Shown piece after piece: positions 57,982 to 64,000 of a stretch of 64,000 nucleotides of DNA (positions are counted from its first letter, which is position 1; every line of letters starts with the position of its first letter). The notes under the pieces were generated by a model that was not told the origin of the DNA, did not search any database, and saw only the letters and a program-made list of their open reading frames with translations. The translations under genes were made by a program, and so were the position numbers. Source of the DNA: Acanthosepion esculentum (Eukaryota; Mollusca; Cephalopoda; Sepiida; Sepiidae); NCBI GenBank assembly GCA_964036315.1, contig OZ038482.1, positions 9,213,520-9,277,519 on the forward strand, in the 5' to 3' direction.

Positions 57982-58807
57982 AGACACGATGCACTACCAC
58001 GAGCTCCAGTAAAAGAAAACGCAATACATATCGACATGGAACTCATGGAGAACATTAACATTTACGTGGATCAAATAATGGAGAACCTACCAGCAAGTTT
58101 CCCCTACCTGAAAAATTTGCGTCAACACGTTAGAACTGTCAACATATGTTCCACAGTTATGCAGATGTGCCAGGATGGATGGCCTGAATACAACGTATGT
58201 TTGGAAGTGTTGGAAATGTACTGGACAGAGCGTGCATTCCTAAGTGTATAGGATGTGCTCTTGATTAAGGGTACAAGATTAGTTATTCTATCAGTACCGA
58301 GGACTCCATGAAGGGGATAGTCAATGCAGGGAGCATGCACGCCAGAGTGTGTGGTGGCCAGGATTAAGCAGCAGGTAAATGAATGGGTGCTGAAATGCAG
58401 AACATGCATAAAAAACGCACCAACCATGCAGATCCTCTTATTCAAACAGAATTCCCAAATAGACACTGGCTGAGACTAGAAGCGGCCATTTTCACCCTAA
58501 AAGGCAAAAAGTATTTGTTAATAGTGAACTGCTACTACTTGTTCATAGAAATAGCGAACCTCACACTCTCAAAAGCTTCAGATGTAACAGCCCATCTGAA
58601 GTCAATGTTTGCGCGTCATGGATTGCCAGAGACCTTGGTAACTGACAATGGTCTACAATTTGCATGTAGTACAGTTTCTGCTTTTGACTCTATGGATTTC
58701 GGCCTGTAACCAACAGCCCTGAGTATCCACAAAGCATCAGGAAAACTGAACGAATAGTCCAGACAACCAAAAACCTTCTGAGTAAAGCGACAGATAATCG
58801 CATTAAT
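57982..58807 (+). pseudogene. Ty3/gypsy pol relic, part 1 (RNase H linker to integrase)
   Basis: 'DALPRAPVKENA' marks the end of the RNase H region (A-D-A-L-S-R). A linker with 'IMENLPASFPYLKNLRQH' and 'MCQDGWPEYN' runs to a stop at 58249-58251. In other frames follow 'LLIKGTRLVI', a zinc-binding region with 'KCRTC', and the integrase core: 'HWLRLEAAIF', 'LLIVNCYYLFIEIA', 'FARHGLPETLVTDNGLQFA', then 'NSPEYPQSIRKTERIVQTTK'. The first catalytic Asp is replaced (V-N-C-Y); the second (T-D-N-G) and the Glu (T-E-R) remain. There are at least two frameshifts. The reading is cut at about 58807 by an inserted LTR. It is a dead endogenous retrotransposon copy. Confidence 0.88.
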
Positions 58808-59090
58808 CATAGTTTAAACATTATAAGATCAGGATCCCTTCCAGAGATTTCTTGTATCTCTTCAGCAGAGCTTAACTCCTCCGTCGGTCAGAGGTTAATT
58901 CTTTCGTGTTTTTCTATTTCAGATGTGTGGGTAAGGGACAACTGTTCACTTTGAATAGGAATAATTAACGAGCTTTATTTTCAAGGTCTATATACGTTGG
59001 TTACCTCACCAGAAGACCTGTCCCTCACTCACGAAGAGTCCCTTTTTGATTTGTGTCTCTTAATGTATCACCACATCTCCCTTTTTTTTA
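58806..59090 (-). mobile_element. Antisense LTR inserted in the gypsy integrase
   Basis: This segment is the reverse complement of the gypsy 3' LTR at about 60460-60745. On the minus strand it begins after a polypurine 'aaaaaaaagggaga' with TGTGGTGATACATT (edge at 59075). It shares 'gggactcttcgtgagtg', 'aaataaagctcgttaattat', 'cacacatctgaaatagaaaa' and 'gtcggtcagaggttaattc' with the other LTR. Integrase coding resumes on both sides, so a related element landed inside, in opposite orientation, and left an LTR plus a little of its polypurine region. Confidence 0.8.
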
Positions 59091-59129
59091 AAGTCGGGGA
59101 GCATTGATTGTATCTGCAAGTTCAGGCTT

Positions 59130-59330
59130 TTGGATTCATTCAACGGTCCTCACTATCACCATACCTTGCCTTGCTGGCATACAGATCAACACCACTACAG
59201 AATAGAATTAGTCCAGCTCAGTTGCTGATGGAGCTCAGGTTGCGCACTACAGTACCAACTCATCCAATGCAACTGGACTGTGCTACTGTAGGAATCCTTC
59301 TACTCGGTTATTCACTGAATGTTAAAATTT
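59130..59330 (+). pseudogene. Ty3/gypsy pol relic, part 2 (integrase C-terminal)
   Basis: 'SPYLALLAYRSTPLQNRISP' then 'AQLLMELRLRTTVPTHPM'. This is the A-L-L-A-Y-R-x-T-P segment and 'R-R-L-R-T-T-x-P' that follow the integrase core in gypsy pol. It continues part 1 after the antisense LTR. Confidence 0.85.
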
Positions 59331-60080
59331 GGAGTGTCGGGATTCGATACAATAACAAAATATCGTTACAGGGTCGCTCGTAATTTGACCGTCTAGAATA
59401 ATCACACGATTTTCATTGAAGAAATAAAATTCAGTAGAAAAGACAACGTAGTTTCAACAAATAAACATTAATTTAATATAGCGACAAGAATACAAGCAGT
59501 TGATGATAGATTGGAAAGTAATGTCTTTTTGTTTGGGTAAATAATAAAGTTCTGAAATAAAATATAAATTGTCTTTGTGTTCGTATGTGAGAAACAATAA
59601 AATGTTGTGACATGTGTGTTTGTATGAAAAAGTCAACATATGTGTGCGTGATTCATAGTAAACACAGATACGAGAGATAGAAATTGTTTCTTACTGTTGG
59701 TGGTGTTGCCGTAGTCTGAAGTTTGTCAACGCTGCCGTTTTTAACATGAGGTCATGAAGATCATCAGCGAGAGTTGTGTGGAGTTTGGTGACAGCCGTGT
59801 GTATCCTGTTTGGGAACTGATTTCATATATTTTTATACACTTTTTCGTAAGAAAATCGGCTCCAGAAGTAAATTATTTATTTATTCCTAATTGTCCCTAA
59901 AAGGGCACGTGGTATGTTTTCTGCTATGTCCGTGCGATATTTGGTCGGTATCTACCTAAAAATAATGATGACTAATACAACAAACATTCTGATTTGTAAT
60001 CTATGATTTTATTGGTGTGTTTTAAGATGTGTTTTCTTGAGTGTGATTGGTTTATAAATATTTTATTTGATATTTTAGCG
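59331..60080. mobile_element. Insertion interrupting gypsy pol, unidentified
   Basis: About 750 bp of non-gypsy sequence separates parts 2 and 3 of the pol relic. It starts near 'cactgaatgttaaaatttgg' and ends near 'tttgatattttagcgg'. Stop-rich on both strands; no terminal repeats were recognised. Inferred to be a later insertion because coding homology resumes after it. Confidence 0.45.
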
Positions 60081-60084
60081 GACA

Positions 60085-60417
60085 CGACACTACTGTTAGA
60101 TCGAAGAAAAAACAGAGCATCTGATTTCAGCAGCCTCTTACCAGGGAAACAAGTGTGGGTAACTGCTGCCAAAAGTTACTGGGACTGTGGCAAACAATAC
60201 AGCACCACGATCAAAGGGCTTAATGAGACTATAAGACGAAATAGGTGCCATTTGATTCTGATGAAGAGTGCGTCAGTGATACAACAAACATACAGGTGCA
60301 AACACAGACACACACACACCATCTTTATCACTGAACCAAAGAACACTTAGTCCAGAATACACCCTCGGGACAAGATCAGGAAGAGCGGTGATTGAACCCA
60401 AAAGACTGAACTTGTAG
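60085..60417 (+). pseudogene. Ty3/gypsy pol relic, part 3 (C-terminal end)
   Basis: 'LLDRRKNRASDFSSLLPGKQ' followed by 'VWVTAAKSYW' and 'LNETIRRNRCHLI' is the L-x-P-G-x-x-V-W module after integrase. Past a frameshift, 'TLGTRSGRAVIEPKRLNL' and a stop at 60415-60417 match the usual end of this pol (T-R-S-G-R-x-x-x-x-P-x-R-L). A polypurine tract and LTR follow directly, so the 3' end of the element is preserved. Confidence 0.88.
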
Positions 60418-60459
60418 ATACAATCAATATCCACCCCCCACCGACCTAAAAAGGGAGAT

Positions 60460-60800
60460 TGTGGTAATAACACATTAATACAGTGGTCTAAGGGGAATAA
60501 CCGTAAGCAGACACAAAGGAAAAAGGGACTCATCGTGAGTGAAGGGCAGGTCTTCCGGTGAGGGAACCAATGTATAGAGACCTTGAAAATAATGCTCGTT
60601 AATTATTCCTATTCAACGCGAACTGTTATTCCTTACCCACACATCTGAAATAGAAAAACACGACAGAATTAACCTCTGACCGACAAGATACAAGGAATCC
60701 CTGGAACGGATCCTGGTCTTCTAATGTTTATTAAACTTTTAAACCATCATCAAAAAGGAATCATAGATGACGTGAACGTACGGTATTTATAAGGCAACCT
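60460..60800 (+). mobile_element. Gypsy 3' LTR (right end undetermined)
   Basis: It begins TGTGGTAATAACAC right after the polypurine 'aaaaagggagat' and 40 bp after the pol stop. It is inverted-repeat related to 58806-59075 over about 285 bp. It contains a TATA-like 'cggtatttataaggc' at 60780, in keeping with a promoter. The LTR probably extends further, but I cannot place its 3' end without the 5' LTR. Confidence 0.7.
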
Positions 60801-61189
60801 CCTTTTCAAAAGAAAATTGAGAAAAAAATGAAGAATGAAGTAGTTTCACAAAGCCAGTGTTACCCATGGCTGTCGAATTTTTTTTTTCCTGCAGTCGATT
60901 TGAAAAAAGTATGCCTCTCTCGTATAGGCTTATGGACTTTATGAGAGTCTGCAACAGACGCAAAAATCTCCACACTCACGTCACCCGCAAATCGTCACTA
61001 ACAAATGCTAAGTCATAAAATCACAAGATTTTATTCGGTAGCATAAAAAGCAGTCTATCAGTAATTATTGCGCACATCGATTTTAACATTTTTATTTTAT
61101 TCAAAAGAATTTTATGAACTGGCTAACATGAAATAAATGGCATTTTTCTCCCATTTCATCTTCTGTTTAGATGCGCTTCGTCGACCTCG

Positions 61190-61433
61190 AGAGTGACCTG
61201 AGCGGGAAGGATTTTCGTATAATTCTCCTTTACGACTTCAAGCTTGGATGAAAAGTTACCGAAACTGCTTGGAACATCAATCAAACATTTGGCAAAAGAT
61301 TGGTTCCTGTTCTTCGAGTTCAGCATCAGTTCCAAGAGTTTTGAAGAAATTTGAATCTTGGAGTTTTGAAGATCGAGGAGAGAAGTGATCCTTTCACGAT
61401 AATACATTCAGAGAAGTCAAGATTACTGGACAC
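61190..61433 (+). pseudogene. Mariner transposase N-terminal relic
   Basis: One + frame with two internal stops reads 'DFRIILLYDFKLG', 'KVTETAWNINQTFGKRLVPV', 'LRVQHQFQEF' and 'NLNLGVLKIEERSD'. This follows the order of the N-terminal helix-turn-helix of mariner-type transposases ('L-Y-E-F-K-L-G', 'A-A-x-T-x-R-N-I-N-x-x-F-G', 'Q-R-W-F-x-K-F', 'L-E-D-E-x-R-S-G'). The rest of the transposase is absent. A longer minus-strand frame over the same bases is a shadow. Confidence 0.7.
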
Positions 61434-62118
61434 GTAAAACAACAACAACAACATTAAGCTTTGGCAAAAGTGAGTTGAATTCAGGTCTATTTTGATTAAA
61501 GTAAATTTGTTGGGATTGCTATGAATTTGAATTTGTTATCAGGAGGTTTTAATATTAAGATGGTTAGTTTACGGGCATGTTCACCATATTAATCCACAAC
61601 AATATAGAATATAGGCATTCAAAACGAATCAATCACAAGGCAATTGAATAAGAAACAACGGTAATTTAGGTTTCAATAAAAAACAACAGACATTTATGTA
61701 CAATTAATATACAATTAGAAAACTTGTGGTTTGATAATGCAAGAATTGACCATGTATAAATTGGGTGTCTTGTTGATTTACAGTTCAAAATTGTTCATGT
61801 GTTAAAGAACTGGTCAAATAGAGTAAAATGGAAATATACAGAAATTTGTGTAGTTTGTGCGCGTGATTAAAGTAGAATATAAATGTCTTAATTTTCTAGA
61901 GTTGTTTTCCTTGGATTGTTCTGTGTTTATCTTTTGTTAAATACAATTTCTATCTTAGTAATGTGTAAGAATACTTTTCTTAGAAAGTTGTAAGTGAATT
62001 TTGAGAGAATAATGTTGGTGTTTGAGTCAGCAGTTGACGCGCGAAAAGTTTCTTAAGTCAAAAATAGTGACATGCGTGGATTCGTGTGGCATCTCTCTGA
62101 AGCTAAGTGACTGACTGG

Positions 62119-62255
62119 TGAATTGGGTCGAAAAGATCCTTTTTATTTGTTTCGGGAATCCAAAATAGGCTCCAGTGAAGTTGGTGCGAAAATAGGTTTT
62201 CGACAATTGTTACACATTTTGGTGTCGTCTCGACCAATAAAAAGTCGAGATTTGC
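62119..62255 (+). repeat. LTR-end-like direct repeat, copy 1
   Basis: About 130 bp nearly identical to 63478-63600, containing 'tttcgggaatccaaaatagg' and 'acaattgttacacattttgg' followed by 'tgtcgtctcgaccaataaaa'. The 'ttacacattttggtgtcg' junction resembles an LTR 3' end followed by a primer-binding site (TGG...), but neither copy is followed by recognisable coding sequence. Confidence 0.65.
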
Positions 62256-62365
62256 AATGTCAGGTGTTGATTGGCTAAAACTGATTTTGATGGAAGAGTG
62301 TATTTTATCACGGGGTGAGTAGAAAATATGGACGATTCTATCAAATTCTACATTGCTTTCTCAAG

Positions 62366-62413
62366 CGCTATTTATTATTATTATTATTATTGTTGTTGTT
62401 GTCGTCGTCGTCT
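62366..62413. repeat. Mosaic trinucleotide repeat
   Basis: Consecutive (TTA)n, (TTG)n and (TCG)n runs in one 48-bp tract, as if each derived from its neighbour by point change and slippage. Confidence 0.85.
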
Positions 62414-63253
62414 TTTACTTTCTGTCCAGTACAACAACCCTTAATTAGTCATGAGACCTTGTATAAAGCAAGGTAATTAGAATACCGTCCTTGGATTTTA
62501 TGCCTCCTTTTTATGAGCATGTTTTTGTAATTTATATATGTTACAAATTAAACTAAGCACAACTGACTATTAAAGAATGAATAATTTTCGTGGTTTTTGA
62601 AGTCATTCTGGGAACTTTTTTCTGTCCAAATCCGTGAATTTGTCTTGCTGATGCTAAGTTACGAACAGACACTCTATAAAATTCACTCCTTTTCTAATCA
62701 TAAAGTTGAATGTATTAAATTATTCAACTTTTTAACAAGTAAAATCTCAAGTGAATGTTAAAAATTGCTGCAAAACACTGTTGATTTATTTAAGATGGAA
62801 TGATCTATTATGACAGGTCTCTAATTTGTATTTAGATAAATTGGATTTATTATCAATTTTTCTACTTGAATTGTTCACTTATATTGCATATGATTCATTA
62901 TTTTTACAATAAAATTTGTATTTTATATGAAAACAACCGTATGAAAATTTGAAATGTCGTAGAGTGGGGGCATATCATAAATTGGAGGGGGGCATATCAT
63001 AGATGGGGAGCACAGGATCCTTGCACTGGCCTTGTCTTAATGTGTCTTCGAATTTTCATTCTCATTTTGTCCATTGTATGTGCTTTTAACAGTTTTCATT
63101 AATTTCTCCACCGAACGTAAATTGTTTCCAACCCCATTATCTGTAATATAGAGAGCGAGAAAGACTCAAGATGGTAAACGAGTCAATACTAAAGTTAGCG
63201 GCACAATTTGGGTTTTTAATAAGATGCTCCGTGATGGAGGAATCATACGTGTT

Positions 63254-63256
<3 letters not shown>

Positions 63257-63304
<48 letters not shown>
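63257..63304. repeat. (TA)n microsatellite
   Basis: About 24 TA units. Confidence 0.95.
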
Positions 63305-63308
<4 letters not shown>

Positions 63309-63477
63309 AATGAAGCAAATTAAGAACCAGATTAAACCCTACTAGTCGGGGTGGTGGTGCGAACTATGGAGTCTGATAATTAATAACAATGGAGTGAAGA
63401 CTATACACGGGAGAAGGTGCAAAAACAACGAAAAAAACAAACAAGACCACATGTGTCTTAGTGGCTTTACTGCCTTG

Positions 63478-63612
63478 TATTGGGTCGAAATGGTCCTTTT
63501 TATTTGTTTCGGGAATCCAAAATAGGCTCCAGTGAACTTGGTGCGAAAATAGGTTTTCGACAATTGTTACACATTTTGGTGTCGACTCGACCAATAAAAA
63601 GTCAATAAAAAT
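63478..63612 (+). repeat. LTR-end-like direct repeat, copy 2
   Basis: Second copy of the 62119 repeat, same orientation, 1359 bp downstream. Few differences are visible (for example 'gtcgactcgacc' for 'gtcgtctcgacc'), so the duplication is fairly recent. The sequence between the copies is AT-rich with no coding homology that I can see. Confidence 0.65.
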
Positions 63613-64000
63613 TGATTAAAAAAACATTTGGGGATGTTAACAAATTAACTCACTTTGTCAGGATGTCAAGTTCTTATCTGTGTTACAGATTTCTTTTCTA
63701 AGAAAGAAATACCCCCACTTCCACAAAAAAGGAGTTGAATTTTTTGTTTCAATAAAATTACAAAGAAATAGATTTTCAACGCAGAGATACAGAGAGAAAA
63801 AACAATATTTTCATGGCAGCAAAATGGTTCTAAGAATATAACTGCTAATGGAGACGTGTGTTTTTGTCGCTGGCATATGCTTCTAAAAGTCTATTTCTCT
63901 CGTCAACTGATCCTCTTCTTTTCCACTGCAAATTTGATGGCCAGTTATATCGTCACGTCATATTATGAACACCATAACCCATTAGGGCCATATAGGGTCA

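Noticed and set aside
58122..58466. 114-residue minus-strand frame
   Set aside because: Antisense to the gypsy zinc-binding region, which is recognisable on the plus strand.
61156..61407. 83-codon minus-strand gene
   Set aside because: A stop codon immediately precedes its ATG, and the opposite strand matches a mariner transposase N-terminus, so it is an antisense shadow.

Overview
This is AT-rich eukaryotic DNA with spliced genes, long introns, many (TA)n, (GA)n and (TG)n microsatellites and dense retrotransposon and transposon debris. The LINE, mariner and tRNA-derived SINE fragments, together with an invertebrate-type SND1 and a Dlish-like SH3 gene, suggest a mollusc, most likely a cephalopod. 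That assignment is inferred from style, not from a marker gene.

Layout. (1) 1-10510: the last seven coding exons of SND1 (Tudor-SN, p100) on the + strand, covering the end of the fourth nuclease-like domain, the Tudor domain, the split fifth nuclease-like domain and the stop codon. Its introns hold a Penelope GIY-YIG relic and a 5S rRNA + tRNA compound SINE. (2) 10511-16800: intergenic, with a Tc1/mariner-type MITE and a LINE relic. (3) 16850-17457: the terminal exon of a minus-strand gene with two SH3 domains (Dlish-like); its upstream exons lie to the right and were not found. (4) 17458-26565: a repeat-rich stretch with an LTR-like dispersed repeat, two LINE 3' ends, a mariner relic and three inverted (fold-back) SINE composites, each flanked by its own target-site duplication. 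(5) 26566-47910: one uninterrupted satellite array of 117 complete units, every one exactly 181 bp, with divergent edges. (6) 47911-54012: non-coding, with a second copy of the LTR-like repeat. (7) 54013-54170: a likely terminal coding exon (+ strand) of an unrecognised gene with two poly(A) signals. (8) 55949-64000: a nest of transposable-element remains: a fourth fold-back SINE, LINE pieces, a broken Ty3/gypsy pol with an LTR inserted antisense inside it, a mariner N-terminus, and a pair of LTR-end-like direct repeats.

The main discoveries are the satellite and the fold-back elements. The 181-bp unit has GC of about 35% in a hand-counted consensus and is close to nucleosomal length. It has no indel across 117 copies, shows nested higher-order duplications (10-unit block, dimers), and carries an open reading frame longer than the unit itself. 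Because 181 = 3x60+1, successive copies of that frame occupy the three reading frames in rotation and overlap. Four inverted SINE composites with 11-16 bp target-site duplications show that the two-armed form is itself the inserted unit. Their tails carry a hammerhead-ribozyme-like core of the kind known from Penelope-like elements.

No bacterial features, CRISPR arrays or functional RNA genes were seen. All element names come from reading translations and motifs by eye; no database search was possible.
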